Part shown: one piece after another, positions 8,586 to 18,386 of the stretch | Layout: the number at the start of each line of letters is the position of its first letter | Position numbering within the stretch: position 1 is the stretch's first letter | Assembly: GCA_023259035.1 (NCBI GenBank) | Contig: JAHFRA010000012.1 | Coordinates: 1-64,000, forward strand | Length of the DNA: 64,000 bases | DNA from: Gallionella sp. | GTDB taxonomy: Bacteria; Pseudomonadota; Gammaproteobacteria; Burkholderiales; Gallionellaceae | Direction: 5' to 3' | Position numbers and translations under genes: made by a program | Notes under the pieces: generated by a model | What the model was told of the DNA's origin: nothing | Database searches by the model: none | What the model saw: the letters and a program-made list of their open reading frames with translations, nothing else

Positions 8586-9182
8586 TCATTGCCGTTGGTA
8601 CAATCCAATCAGATCGGATTGGGCAAGCACGTGGCCTTGCATCGCCTTTTCCAGAGTGGCCTTGGCCGGGTATTTCAGATCCGGCAGCACGCTATCCAGC
8701 GCATAAAGTTTGAAAAAATAGCGGTGTTTGCCAACCGGCGGGCAGGGTCCGCCGTAGCCGGCACGCTTCCAGTCGTTAACCCCATGCAGTGTTCCGGAAG
8801 GCAGGTCTTTCACTGCAACACCTTCCGCCAAACCGTTTGCATTGGAAGGAATGTTGTATAGCACCCAGTGAACCCAGGTCATTTTGGGCGCAGCCGGATC
8901 GGGCGCATCCGGGTCATCGGCGATCAGAGCCAGGCTTTTCGCTCCAGCCGGCACACCACTCCAGGCAAGCGGAGGGGAAACATTCGCACCATCGCAGGTA
9001 TGGCGCGGGGGAATCACGCCCTTATGGATAAATGATGACGACGTGATGATCAGGGCCATAACGATTTTCTCCTTTTCACCCGTTAGCAAACCGGTTTTTG
9101 CTGCGCCAAATGAAATGCAAGCGAGGGCAATCCCCATAACAGCAGCCCATATCAAACGAGTGCGCCGCGATATTGTTTTCAT
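8586..9182 (-). CDS. PEBP/YbhB-type (Raf kinase inhibitor-like) protein
   Basis: A phosphatidylethanolamine-binding-protein fold of the bacterial YbhB/YbcL group, with hallmarks DDPDAP, WVHWVLYNIP, YGGPCPPVGKHRYFFKLYALD and length about 157 for the core. The outer ATG (9182) lies 3 nt after the Hsp20 stop and adds a signal-like N-terminus (KTISRRTRLIWAAVMGIALA). An inner ATG at 9059 has AAGGAG 9 nt upstream and would make a cytoplasmic protein. Both starts look functional. The ligand is unknown in bacteria. It is the last gene of the stress-protein cluster. Confidence 0.88.
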   Translation of the reverse strand: MKTISRRTRLIWAAVMGIALACISFGAAKTGLLTGEKEKIVMALIITSSSFIHKGVIPPRHTCDGANVSPPLAWSGVPAGAKSLALIADDPDAPDPAAPKMTWVHWVLYNIPSNANGLAEGVAVKDLPSGTLHGVNDWKRAGYGGPCPPVGKHRYFFKLYALDSVLPDLKYPAKATLEKAMQGHVLAQSDLIGLYQRQ

Positions 9183-9185
9183 GCT

Positions 9186-9692
9186 TCATGACACAGGAAT
9201 AGTCTTGCCGCTTTCACCGGCTACCTTGGGCAGGCGGATGCTCAACACCCCGTTTTTGTAACTCGCCTCCGCCTTGCCCGCATCGACATTGCGCGGCAAT
9301 GGGATGGTACGCTGAAATGCGCCATAGGCGCGCTCCATGACATGGTAGGTGCTGTCGCCGGTTTCGCGCTCAAAGCGTTTTTCCCCGCTCAGATAGAGCA
9401 AGTTGTCCTCGATGGTGATGCGGCAGTCTTCCTTCTCCATGCCGGGCACTTCCACGCGCACCACGATCTCCTTGTCCGTCTCCTCCACCTCTCCGGCCAG
9501 CAAGCTCCAGCGCGGAAATGTGGCGAGAGAGCCGCTCTCCTGCTGAACCTCATGCTTGCTGTTGCGGGAAAAATGAGTGAGCGCGTCGCTGCTGCGGCTG
9601 AGCAATTCGCGCCAGCCTTCCGACAGGTTTTCCCATGTGCGGCCGAGTTCGCGCCCGATATTTTTTCCTGCCTGTTTCAATGAGTCCAGCAT
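9186..9692 (-). CDS. Small heat-shock protein, Hsp20/alpha-crystallin family
   Basis: An ATP-independent holdase of 168 residues. The alpha-crystallin domain runs from about residue 60 (EVEETDKEIVVRVEVPGMEKEDCRITIEDN) and includes YHVMERAYGAFQRTIPLP and the late strand motif YKNGVLSIRLPK. The C-terminal tail GKTIPVS supplies the I-x-V type anchor. The first 55 residues are amphipathic and variable, as usual. The ATG at 9692 has GGAG 7 nt upstream. It is one of three hsp20 genes here and is the most divergent, with a longer N-terminal arm. Confidence 0.93.
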   Translation of the reverse strand: MLDSLKQAGKNIGRELGRTWENLSEGWRELLSRSSDALTHFSRNSKHEVQQESGSLATFPRWSLLAGEVEETDKEIVVRVEVPGMEKEDCRITIEDNLLYLSGEKRFERETGDSTYHVMERAYGAFQRTIPLPRNVDAGKAEASYKNGVLSIRLPKVAGESGKTIPVS

Positions 9693-9754
9693 GGTCACGC
9701 TCCTTAAGGTTTGTGGTCAAAACGATGTGCCGAACGCGCTTCATTGCGCCTTAA

Positions 9755-10123
9755 TCACCCGGCAGCTATGTCATCACTTGCACTCGGGCGCTTTGGTTTG
9801 TGCGCCTTTACGTTACCGTGAAGCTTGCGAGCGTAGTTCTCAAGCTGGCGTTTGGCCGCATCAAAGGCATCGTGCAAGGCCACATAAACATCTTCGGCAT
9901 GGTCGCGATTGACCACAATCTCGCTGCCCGGCACACCGATGTCGATGCGCACATTGAATTGCTTGCCCTGATGGTGGCGCTTGTGCGGCACCTCGACCAC
10001 TATCCGGCAGGACATGATGTGATCGAAGAATTCATCGAGCTTTTTCGCCTTGTCGCGAATGTGCGTTGCCAGCGCCTCCGAATGGTCAACATCACGGATG
10101 GTAATTTGCAATGGGAGCTGCAT
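9755..10123 (-). CDS. hpf: Ribosome hibernation promoting factor, short form (HPF/RaiA family)
   Basis: Binds the 30S decoding region to silence ribosomes under stress. The 122-residue protein has the family start MQLPLQITIRDVDHSEAL and the sheet-helix pattern with a basic second helix (AFDAAKRQLENYARKLHG). It lacks the C-terminal dimerisation domain of long HPF, so it is the short form. The ATG follows AAGGAGAAATTT. Its position between an hsp20 and a CBS-domain gene, outside the usual rpoN neighbourhood, suggests a second, stress-dedicated copy. Confidence 0.88.
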   Translation of the reverse strand: MQLPLQITIRDVDHSEALATHIRDKAKKLDEFFDHIMSCRIVVEVPHKRHHQGKQFNVRIDIGVPGSEIVVNRDHAEDVYVALHDAFDAAKRQLENYARKLHGNVKAHKPKRPSASDDIAAG

Positions 10124-10150
10124 AAATTTCTCCTTGGAACGCGAACCGTA

Positions 10151-10600
10151 TTAACGGCGGCTCATAGTTTCTTTTTTCTGCTCGTGCGCCACCAGCTTGG
10201 AGAGCGCCAGTAATTCTTCCGCCAGTAATTTCAGCAGGTCATCCAGGGTAAGAATGCCAACCAGCCCGCCGTTTTCATCCACCACCGGCAAGCGCCGTAC
10301 TCCTTTGGCGCGCATATGCTGGATAGCCTCGAACAGACCGATATTTTCCTTTACCGTGACAAGCCCTGACGCCATGATGTCGCCTACCGTGATGACCGTC
10401 TGATCGAGTTCCGGTGCCATGATTTCCACCACGAGATCGCGATCGGTGACGATGCCGACCGGAACCCGCACACCGTCGCGATCATCGACCACCAACACAT
10501 CGCCGATGTGGTGCTGGCGCATGAGCCTGGCCGCTTCCAGGGTGGTGTCATCGCGCTGCACAACGATGACTTCGCGGTTACAAATCTCACTGATGGGCAT
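10151..10600 (-). CDS. Tandem CBS-domain protein, 149 aa
   Basis: Two CBS motifs form one Bateman module: repeat one about residues 8-70 (with LVVDDRDGVRVPVGIVTDRDLVVEI) and repeat two about 75-135 (RRLPVVDENGGLVGILTLDDLL). Such stand-alone modules sense adenosine nucleotides or act as regulatory partners. The tail EQKKETMSRR is charged. It sits 27 nt upstream of hpf and 37 nt downstream of a cytochrome gene, consistent with a single stress operon. Ligand and partner cannot be inferred. Confidence 0.92.
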   Translation of the reverse strand: MPISEICNREVIVVQRDDTTLEAARLMRQHHIGDVLVVDDRDGVRVPVGIVTDRDLVVEIMAPELDQTVITVGDIMASGLVTVKENIGLFEAIQHMRAKGVRRLPVVDENGGLVGILTLDDLLKLLAEELLALSKLVAHEQKKETMSRR

Positions 10601-10637
10601 GAGAAATTCCTTTTTATTTTGTTAAATATCGCGGGTT

Positions 10638-10997
10638 TCAATCGAAATACTGGCGCAATACCTGAATGGGTCTTTTTTCCTGCGACAATCCTTTCTCGTC
10701 AGTGATTGGAAAACCGTAATGGATTACGTTCAAATAATCTGCGGCATCCGTTATTTCCTCATCGGTCCAACTCAGCCCGATGCTGGCTTGCCAGCGGCGC
10801 ACCTGGACTTTAAGGCTGTTCCAGTCTGTCGCCTGTTTCCGCTCGCGCCAATGAATTTTCAAGGTGTGGCATGCGCTGCAGTGTGTCTCGTAAAGCAGCT
10901 TGCCCCGTGGTTCTTCAAGTTTTGGCTGGGCGAGCGCCAAATCATGCATGCCGCAGAACAAGCACAGCGCAAAAACCAGTTGTTTTGATCCGTCCAT
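10638..10997 (-). CDS. Small c-type cytochrome, one haem
   Basis: A periplasmic protein of 119 residues with a signal peptide (DGSKQLVFALCLFCGMHDLALA) and a single CSACH haem-binding motif near residue 42. A distal Met ligand is not obvious. A start at 10997 is preferred because AGGAG lies 6 nt upstream; the open frame extends further but without support. The sequence after the haem motif (WNSLKVQVRRWQ) resembles small cytochromes that accompany stress or sulfur-oxidation genes. Redox partner unknown. Confidence 0.85.
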   Translation of the reverse strand: MDGSKQLVFALCLFCGMHDLALAQPKLEEPRGKLLYETHCSACHTLKIHWRERKQATDWNSLKVQVRRWQASIGLSWTDEEITDAADYLNVIHYGFPITDEKGLSQEKRPIQVLRQYFD

Positions 10998-11044
10998 GTC
11001 ATGCTCCTGCCGATAAAGGCACTGCTGGAGACAACTCAATATTT

Positions 11045-11782
11045 CTATTTGGCAGGCACATGTCTTTGTGACTCAACGGTGACACGACGGTCAGGTTGTA
11101 AGCACGCAATGAGCTTATTGCCTCTCGCGCCTTTACAGGCCTGCCTGGTATTGGCATCCGGATTTGGCTCTGATTCACCTTTGCCTGACGCCGTCATGCG
11201 TTCAGCGGCAATGCCCTGTTTTACCAGATAGGCCTTGACCGCGTTGGCGCGACGCGTTGACAAATCCTGGTTATATTTTTCAGTGCCGATGCGGTCTGCA
11301 TGCCCTGTGATTATCAGCAGATCCACTTCCGGATGCACTTTTACGCTGGTGACAATTTTTTCGTCCAGAATATTCCGGCCTTCAGGTTTGACCACGGCTT
11401 TGTCGAAGTCGAACAACGTCTCCGCATTAAAGTAGGCTTCTACTGCCGATTTCTCCGGAGCGTCCGCTACCACTGCGGGTTTCTCTTGAACAGTGGCTGG
11501 CGTTGTTTCACTTGATACAACGGGAGCGGGTGCGGGCAATAATGGTACAGCTTCTTTGGGAGTTTCCTTTTTCACCAAATCGGGGTCACATTCCTCGATG
11601 GCCATTGCCGAAGTCCAATAGCCGGTACGCCAGCATTCTCCGTAGGAGTTTTTGACGACATTGCCACGGCTGTCGATCAGATAGCCGGTTTTTTCCGGAA
11701 AACTCTCGGCAATAGCCGCGCTGTAGAAGATTACAAGCGCAATGGCACCAAGCATGCCAGGAATCAGTTTTGATGTTTTCAT
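11045..11782 (-). CDS. OmpA-family peptidoglycan-binding outer-membrane protein
   Basis: 245 residues: a signal peptide (to about AAIAES), an N-terminal region with an aromatic Gly/Tyr/Trp/Cys-rich motif (GECWRTGYWTSAMAIEEC) repeated in many betaproteobacterial OmpA-like proteins, a Pro/Val-rich linker, and a C-terminal OmpA domain. That domain shows LFDFDKAVVKPEG, the binding motif TGHADRIGTEKYNQDLSTRRA and the RRVTVE strand. There is no beta-barrel, so it is an anchor between envelope layers rather than a porin. It lies inside the stress cluster next to the protease gene. Confidence 0.9.
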   Translation of the reverse strand: MKTSKLIPGMLGAIALVIFYSAAIAESFPEKTGYLIDSRGNVVKNSYGECWRTGYWTSAMAIEECDPDLVKKETPKEAVPLLPAPAPVVSSETTPATVQEKPAVVADAPEKSAVEAYFNAETLFDFDKAVVKPEGRNILDEKIVTSVKVHPEVDLLIITGHADRIGTEKYNQDLSTRRANAVKAYLVKQGIAAERMTASGKGESEPNPDANTRQACKGARGNKLIACLQPDRRVTVESQRHVPAK

Positions 11783-11837
11783 GATGCCCCCTTAGAATAT
11801 TAAACATACATCCTTACGTACTGGCAGGAATGCCAAC

Positions 11838-13304
11838 TCACTCATCCGGAAACTTCAGCGGGATAAAAATCATATTGCCCTCGCGCTGTACCAGCACGGC
11901 GGCATGCTTGCCGACTTTGACCAACTCTGCACGAAGCTGCCTGATGCTGGAGATGCGCTGGCTGTTGATGGCAATGATGATATCCCCCGTCTGAATACCA
12001 GATTCCGCCGCCACGCCCGTAACCTCCTCGACCACCAGAAACCCGTCTGTATGCAACGCACGCTGCTCATCGTGTGTAAGTTCACGCACAGCGAGGCCAA
12101 GATGGCCCGACTCGGACGCCTTGTTCCGTGGCTCATGCTTCTGCGCCGCGCGCTCGCTTTCCGCTTCGCTCAGCCTGGCCGCCACTTCCTTGGAGGCACC
12201 GTGACGCCACACCTGAAGTTTTGCACTTGATCCTGGCGCGGCATCAGAAACTTCGCGCACCAGTTCATCTGTACTGGCTATATCCTTGCCGTTGAACTTC
12301 AGGACGATGTCACCGATCTCAATGCCGGCCAGATCCGCCGGGCCACCCTTCTCCACCGAAGTAATCAACGCACCGCTGGCCTTCGACAGTTCGAATGATT
12401 TGGCATGCTCTGCTCCCACGCTCTGGACGGTGATACCAAGCCTGCCGCGCCTGACCTTGCCATGTTTCAACAACTCGCCCTTCACCTTCATTGCGAGATC
12501 GATCGGAATTGCGAAAGACAAGCCCATGTACCCGCCGCTACGGCTATAGATCTGGGAGTTGACACCAACCACTTCGCCATTCATGTTGAATAGTGGACCG
12601 CCGGAATTACCCGGATTGATCGGAACATCGGTCTGAATGAACGGAACAATATCCTCGCCCGGAAGGCTGCGCCCCTTGGCGCTCACGATGCCCTGAGAAA
12701 CCGAGTTGGTGAAGCCGAACGGCGAACCGATTGCAGCGACCCATTCCCCCACTTCGAGTTTTGATGAATCGCCAATGTTGACCACCGGAAGATCCTTGGC
12801 GGGAATCTTAAGCAGCGCAATATCGCTGCGTTTATCCGTGCCGATTACTTTCGCCATGAATTCGCGCTGGTCTGTCAATCGCACCGTTACCTCGTCCGCG
12901 TCTTCGACAACGTGGGCATTGGTGAGAACATAGCCGTCAGAGCTGACAATAAAACCGGAGCCGAGCGATTTGGTGCGAAAATCACGCGGAGACTCGTCGC
13001 CAGGCGCGAACCGGCGGAAGAATTCGTTGAAAGGGTCGTCCGGGGTAAGTCCGGGGACGGTCGGAAATGAAAGCATCTCGCGAACCTTTTTGGTGGTGCT
13101 GATATTGATTACTGCAGGGCCTTCCTTCTTTACCAGCGCAGTGAAATTTGGCAATGCGACAGATACCGCTACGGCGCTGCTGACGGAACTGATAGCGGCA
13201 TTGGCAGTCGTTGGCAATACAGTTGACTGTTTATCGCAACTGACGAATGTCAACACAATCATCGTCAGGGAAATTGCCAGTGCAGGCATGCTCATCGGGC
13301 GCAT
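11838..13304 (-). CDS. degP: Do-like (DegP/HtrA) periplasmic serine protease, lipoprotein-like
   Basis: A 488-residue trypsin-like protease and chaperone for misfolded envelope proteins. The catalytic triad is present: His in LTNAHVVEDAD, Asp in DKRSDIALLKI, Ser in NPGNSGGPLFN. Two PDZ domains follow (about 285-370 and 400-480). The N-terminus has a hydrophobic stretch ending FVSC, close to a lipobox, so membrane anchoring is possible, unlike soluble Escherichia coli DegP. The ATG follows GAGGATAAGCG. A second degP is expected elsewhere in such genomes; this one is linked to the stress cluster. Confidence 0.93.
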   Translation of the reverse strand: MRPMSMPALAISLTMIVLTFVSCDKQSTVLPTTANAAISSVSSAVAVSVALPNFTALVKKEGPAVINISTTKKVREMLSFPTVPGLTPDDPFNEFFRRFAPGDESPRDFRTKSLGSGFIVSSDGYVLTNAHVVEDADEVTVRLTDQREFMAKVIGTDKRSDIALLKIPAKDLPVVNIGDSSKLEVGEWVAAIGSPFGFTNSVSQGIVSAKGRSLPGEDIVPFIQTDVPINPGNSGGPLFNMNGEVVGVNSQIYSRSGGYMGLSFAIPIDLAMKVKGELLKHGKVRRGRLGITVQSVGAEHAKSFELSKASGALITSVEKGGPADLAGIEIGDIVLKFNGKDIASTDELVREVSDAAPGSSAKLQVWRHGASKEVAARLSEAESERAAQKHEPRNKASESGHLGLAVRELTHDEQRALHTDGFLVVEEVTGVAAESGIQTGDIIIAINSQRISSIRQLRAELVKVGKHAAVLVQREGNMIFIPLKFPDE

Positions 13305-13497
13305 CGCTTATCCTCCGCTAACGTGAACATCGCGAAGCGATTCGATTGCCCCCTCGCACGCTTGCGGGATAACCAGAGATTTGACTGCGATCGTTTGCAG
13401 CCTGGTCGAATGGCTAGTTGTTTCAACCGGAGGGTTGGGGAGAGGGAAGCAGGCATGGCGGGCTTTACCATAAAAAGCGGCATATTTGCCATGTCCG

Positions 13498-14001
13498 TTA
13501 GTGTGCCCAACTCACGCGCAACAGGTTTTGTTCAGGATTGTAGTGAAACTCCAACTCACCCTGATAGGCATGATGCAACGCGTCACCGATGCCGCGGGCA
13601 AGATGGATATCAGTGGTGGTCACCAGTGTTGCACCATCTTTTTCTTCCACTGCCATGATGCGCTGGAGCGGGTGTTCTGTCCGTTCGCGTTGTTCATGGT
13701 TGCGCACCAGATGCATAATTTCGTCGCGGTGAGATTGGAAGAACTCCCCCTTCAGGGTAAGGAAACCGGCGGGATAATGATCGTGGATACGATGGCAGGC
13801 AGGACAGACTAGCGGATTTGCGCCTTCTGGAGCTTTGCGCCACTGCCAATGCCCGGCATGAAAGACTGCACCGCATTGCGAACAGAATGCCGGCTCCTGC
13901 GGCTTGCCCTTTTCTTTGTAGGCATCATGCACATGCTCCTGAAAGATGCCGTCATGACGCTGGATTTGGCGGAAACCGCCGGAAAAAGTTGTGTGGCTCA
14001 T
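13498..14001 (-). CDS. BCAM0308-type zinc-ribbon protein
   Basis: A 167-residue protein with two Cys pairs, CSQC at about 41-44 and CPAC at about 71-74, likely one zinc ribbon. They are followed by an alpha/beta region with LKGEFFQSHRDEIMHLVRNHE. It resembles the BCAM0308 family, named after a gene in the low-oxygen-activated locus of Burkholderia cenocepacia. The biochemical role is unknown. The ATG is preceded by GGAGACTTTATC. Its presence with Hsp20, HPF and CBS proteins is the strongest link between this cluster and that locus. Confidence 0.75.
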   Translation of the reverse strand: MSHTTFSGGFRQIQRHDGIFQEHVHDAYKEKGKPQEPAFCSQCGAVFHAGHWQWRKAPEGANPLVCPACHRIHDHYPAGFLTLKGEFFQSHRDEIMHLVRNHEQRERTEHPLQRIMAVEEKDGATLVTTTDIHLARGIGDALHHAYQGELEFHYNPEQNLLRVSWAH

Positions 14002-14069
14002 GATAAAGTCTCCTTTGTTTGATTACATGGCTGCCTGAATTTATTACTCAAATTTCACCGCCGCCCCCG

Positions 14070-15722
<1,653 letters not shown>

Positions 15723-15750
15723 TTAGGCTGGGCAGTTTGGCGTTTTTGTT

Positions 15751-16146
15751 TTACCACTCCTGCGGCAACTGGTATTTCTCTGGCAGCAAACTGGTGATTT
15801 CCCGTTGCACCATAATGTTGTGCTCTTCGTAGAGTGCGTTGCCACATAATGACAATACTTCGTCGAGGTTTTCCAGAGTTTTTTCGCCCTGCCACACCCA
15901 TTCGACAGGCAGGCAAATGCCCGGATTGCTTTCAGCCGGATAATCGGACAACACAATGCCCACAGCTTTTATGTACAGACTGGATTGCGACGTGCAGTGT
16001 TTGATGAAAACGACGTCTTCGTTCTTGATGGCGGAAACGATACTATGTAAATCCGATTTGCCATCTGGCAAGTGCGGGTAACATACAATGCTCTTGTCCA
16101 GAAAGCCTTGCGCATCGCGTTCCTCAATTCCGAAAAATGCAGTCAT
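15751..16146 (-). CDS. Hypothetical protein, 131 aa, upstream of groEL paralogue
   Basis: Begins MTAFFGIEERDAQGFLDKS, with a GGAGG ribosome binding site 5 nt before the ATG. It is soluble and acidic, with no signal peptide or membrane helix and two isolated cysteines in its middle. It lies 61 nt upstream of the groEL paralogue on the same strand, so it is probably co-transcribed with it. I do not recognise a family. A chaperonin-associated or substrate role is conceivable but unsupported by motif. Confidence 0.7.
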   Translation of the reverse strand: MTAFFGIEERDAQGFLDKSIVCYPHLPDGKSDLHSIVSAIKNEDVVFIKHCTSQSSLYIKAVGIVLSDYPAESNPGICLPVEWVWQGEKTLENLDEVLSLCGNALYEEHNIMVQREITSLLPEKYQLPQEW

Positions 16147-16399
16147 CGTTTCCTCCATTTCTGTAACGGTTTTTACCGATCCCGCATAGGATTGACTTGG
16201 TGCATCAACCTAATTTAGAGCCTATTTCAGCATGCTCCATACCTCGCACCGCTTGCCTGCGGTACGCAGTGCAAGGCGTGGGAATAATAGAGCCATTCTC
16301 CGCAAGCAGACCGCAACACTGCAATGTTCACGCAAGTCTTGTACACAGCAACTGATGGCGGGCAGGCGATACCCACCATACAGACCTGTCGAGAAAGGC

Positions 16400-16699
16400 T
16401 CAGCATAAGTCGAAGGTCATGCAGTTAACTTTGTTTTTGACCATCCCGACCTGAATACTTTCCGCCATGCACTCGAGGTCATTGTTAAACTTGCAGCCGG
16501 CGGTCTTGCAGGCGCCGATACCTGCCGTCTGGTTGACCGACTTGGCATGACGCGATCCCGCCATAAAGGTGTCACAGCCAGGTTGGAGGGAGTCGCCGAT
16601 GGTAATGGCGCGGGCATGGCAACTACTGCTGGCGTTATAGACGCACTCGCTTACCATGCACCTTGTGACAATAGGCATTTCAAGGCAAATTTTTTTCAT
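16400..16699 (-). CDS. DUF1540-type Cys-rich protein with two repeats
   Basis: 99 residues with nine cysteines arranged as two similar units: unit one C-MVSE-C-VYNASSS-C near 14-27 closing at GCDTF, and unit two C-KTAG-C-KFNNDLE-C near 64-77 closing at NCMTF. This is the DUF1540 pattern, probably a small metal-binding domain. Tandem DUF1540 units in one chain are found in several stress-associated proteins. The ATG follows AAAGGAGCTATCC. It lies between an hsp20 and the groEL block on the same strand. Confidence 0.82.
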   Translation of the reverse strand: MKKICLEMPIVTRCMVSECVYNASSSCHARAITIGDSLQPGCDTFMAGSRHAKSVNQTAGIGACKTAGCKFNNDLECMAESIQVGMVKNKVNCMTFDLC

Positions 16700-16764
16700 G
16701 GATAGCTCCTTTCAAGCCGTTGGACAGACCATTGAAGCAGATGCGTGACCGGCGGTGCACTGTT

Positions 16765-17223
16765 TCATGAAATGGAGATTTCCTTGCGCATTGATCCGGG
16801 CTTCTTGGGCAACGTGAGTTCGAGCACCCCGTTGTTGTATTTGGCCTGAACCTGATCCTGGTCAACTTCGTCCGCAAGGGTGAAGCTGCGCGAGGCCATG
16901 CCGTAACTGCGCTCGGAACGAATCACCCGCTCGCCGTCTTTTGTTTCCTTCTCCTGTTTGACTTCGGCGCTGATGGAAACCCGGTTGCCGTCGACGGTCA
17001 CATGGATGTCATCCTTGTTCACGCCGGGGATTTCCGCGTTAACCAGATACTTTCCATCCGCCTCCTTCACATCCATTCTGATCTGCGGTTCGATCTCCAC
17101 TCTTTCGCGAGAAAGCGAGAACGGGCGCATCATGAATTTGTTGAACATATCGTCAATATCCCAAAGTGGGTCGAGGCGTGTGAGTTCGCTACCGAGTGGA
17201 TTAAACCGAGTGATTCCGTTCAT
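16765..17223 (-). CDS. Small heat-shock protein, Hsp20 family (second copy)
   Basis: 152 residues. Starts MNGITRFNPLGSELTRLDPLWDIDDMF after an AAGGAGAAAAATC ribosome binding site; the upstream extension of the frame is not supported. The alpha-crystallin domain spans about 40-145, with RMDVKEADGKYLVNAEIPGV, RSYGMASRSFTLADEV and YNNGVLELTLPKK, and ends with the anchor KEISIS. This is a class A bacterial Hsp20. It is followed by DUF1540 and preceded by cspA on the same strand. Confidence 0.94.
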   Translation of the reverse strand: MNGITRFNPLGSELTRLDPLWDIDDMFNKFMMRPFSLSRERVEIEPQIRMDVKEADGKYLVNAEIPGVNKDDIHVTVDGNRVSISAEVKQEKETKDGERVIRSERSYGMASRSFTLADEVDQDQVQAKYNNGVLELTLPKKPGSMRKEISIS

Positions 17224-17313
17224 GATTTTTCTCCTTGGTAAGGTTGGTAATAGTGCTGCGTGAAACGCCAAAAAATGCCGGCAAGCTTTATTTCATTCCT
17301 GCCCGGTAACCAA

Positions 17314-17517
17314 TCAGGAATACTGGACGTTGGAGGCTTGCTTGCCCTTGGGGCCTTGTGTCACTTCAAAGCTAACCTTTTGCCCTTCCTTGAGTGACTT
17401 GAAACCGCTCATATTGATTGCGGAAAAGTGCGCGAACAAATCTTCGCTGCCATCATCGGGAGAAATAAAACCAAAACCCTTTGCGTCGTTAAACCATTTA
17501 ACTATACCGGTTGCCAT
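17314..17517 (-). CDS. cspA: Cold-shock protein, CspA family
   Basis: A 67-residue single cold-shock domain that binds single-stranded RNA and DNA. The RNP1 motif KGFGFI and RNP2-like DLFAHFSAI are complete, with the typical ends [13 protein letters not shown] and [10 protein letters not shown]. It has its own spacing of 46 nt from the upstream hsp20 and 90 nt from the downstream one, so it may have an individual promoter. Its place between two hsp20 genes suggests a general-stress copy rather than a strictly cold-induced one. Confidence 0.96.
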   Translation of the reverse strand: MATGIVKWFNDAKGFGFISPDDGSEDLFAHFSAINMSGFKSLKEGQKVSFEVTQGPKGKQASNVQYS

Positions 17518-17563
17518 CTGACTAACTCCTTGCTAATAAAACAGGAAAAACCCTGCGGTTCAT

Positions 17564-18013
17564 TTACGAAACAGAAACATTGATTGCCTTGGTCTTGGCC
17601 TTTTCGGACTTGGGTAGCGTGATATTGATCATGCCGTCCTTGAACTCAGCCTTTACCTTGTTTTCGTTTGCATCATCCGGCACCCGGAAACTGCGCACGA
17701 AGCTGCCATATGAGCACTCAACACGATGAAGTTTTTTACCCTTCTCTTCCTTCTCCTGCTTGCGTTCGCCCTGAATCGTGAGCATGCCGTCCTGAATGGT
17801 GACCTTGACATCCTCTTTTTTTACCCCGGGAATTTCACCCTTAATCAGGTACGCGGCATCTGTCTCGCTGATGTCGACGGAAGGCGCCCAGTCCGCCATA
17901 GCCATCATTTCATGGCCTGATCCGGTGCGTGCCGGAGATTGCCCGAAGATACGATTCAAGCGGTCAGAAACGTCCTCCAACTCCCGGAACGGATCCCATT
18001 TAATCAGGTTCAC
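17564..18013 (-). CDS. Small heat-shock protein, Hsp20 family (third copy)
   Basis: 149 residues beginning MNLIKWDPFRELEDVSDRLNRIF, the standard class A start. The alpha-crystallin domain runs from about 38 (WAPSVDISETDAAYLIKGEIPGV) through YGSFVRSFRVPDD and FKDGMINITLPK; the tail KTKAINVSVS carries the I-x-V anchor. Its ATG overlaps the stop of the preceding small gene as ATGA-type coupling (18010-18013), and its ribosome binding site GGAGA lies inside that gene. This is the most conventional of the three Hsp20 proteins here. Confidence 0.95.
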   Translation of the reverse strand: MNLIKWDPFRELEDVSDRLNRIFGQSPARTGSGHEMMAMADWAPSVDISETDAAYLIKGEIPGVKKEDVKVTIQDGMLTIQGERKQEKEEKGKKLHRVECSYGSFVRSFRVPDDANENKVKAEFKDGMINITLPKSEKAKTKAINVSVS

Positions 18014-18216
18014 GATGGCTCTCCTTGTTGGGCAGCTTCAAAACAATCCTCGCGCCAACAGCAGTCAAATTGATCGCAAACGCCGTCATAGGCTGTGGCA
18101 AAACAATCAAAGCTACCCTCATCAGTCTGGATAGATTTAATCAACTCGGTTTTTGAAAGTTTATTGGGCTTGATGCCGTGCGACTTGGCAATAGTTCGTA
18201 TTTCTTCGAGTCTCAT
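18010..18216 (-). CDS. Small SAP/Rho-N-like Cys-rich protein, 68 aa
   Basis: The first 30 residues (LEEIRTIAKSHGIKPNKLSKTELIKSIQ) have the helix-turn-helix pattern of SAP or Rho N-terminal domains, which bind nucleic acid. The second half holds four cysteines in CFATAYDGVC and FDCCWREDCF, suggesting metal binding. Its stop overlaps the hsp20 start, and its own start overlaps the stop of the next upstream gene. The last four residues GEPS are imposed by the downstream ribosome binding site plus start. Function unknown; domain assignment moderate. Confidence 0.75.
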   Translation of the reverse strand: MRLEEIRTIAKSHGIKPNKLSKTELIKSIQTDEGSFDCFATAYDGVCDQFDCCWREDCFEAAQQGEPS

Positions 18217-18386
18217 GATGGTTCTCCTGGTTGATTGCAGTTACGGTTAAATTCGGGTTTTACATTAGCCGATGCAGCACTAATAAAATCTGATGAACAA
18301 CCTGTCGCATCCTCTTTATTATCCTGCCCCAGCATTTCTAGCAGAATGCGGTCGATCTCCTCAGGTTGGGTAAGGTTCTGGCTCAT
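18213..18386 (-). CDS. Small hypothetical protein, 57 aa, first gene of the hsp20 operon
   Basis: Starts MSQNLTQPEEIDRILLEMLGQ after AAAGGAAGCGTT; the open frame extends upstream but the ATG at 18386 has the ribosome binding site. It is acidic at the N-terminus with two cysteines in the C-terminal half, and ends GEPS like the following gene. It heads an overlapping three-gene set with the SAP-like protein and Hsp20. The family is not recognised. The strict overlap implies equal dosage with the two genes downstream. Confidence 0.6.
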   Translation of the reverse strand: MSQNLTQPEEIDRILLEMLGQDNKEDATGCSSDFISAASANVKPEFNRNCNQPGEPS

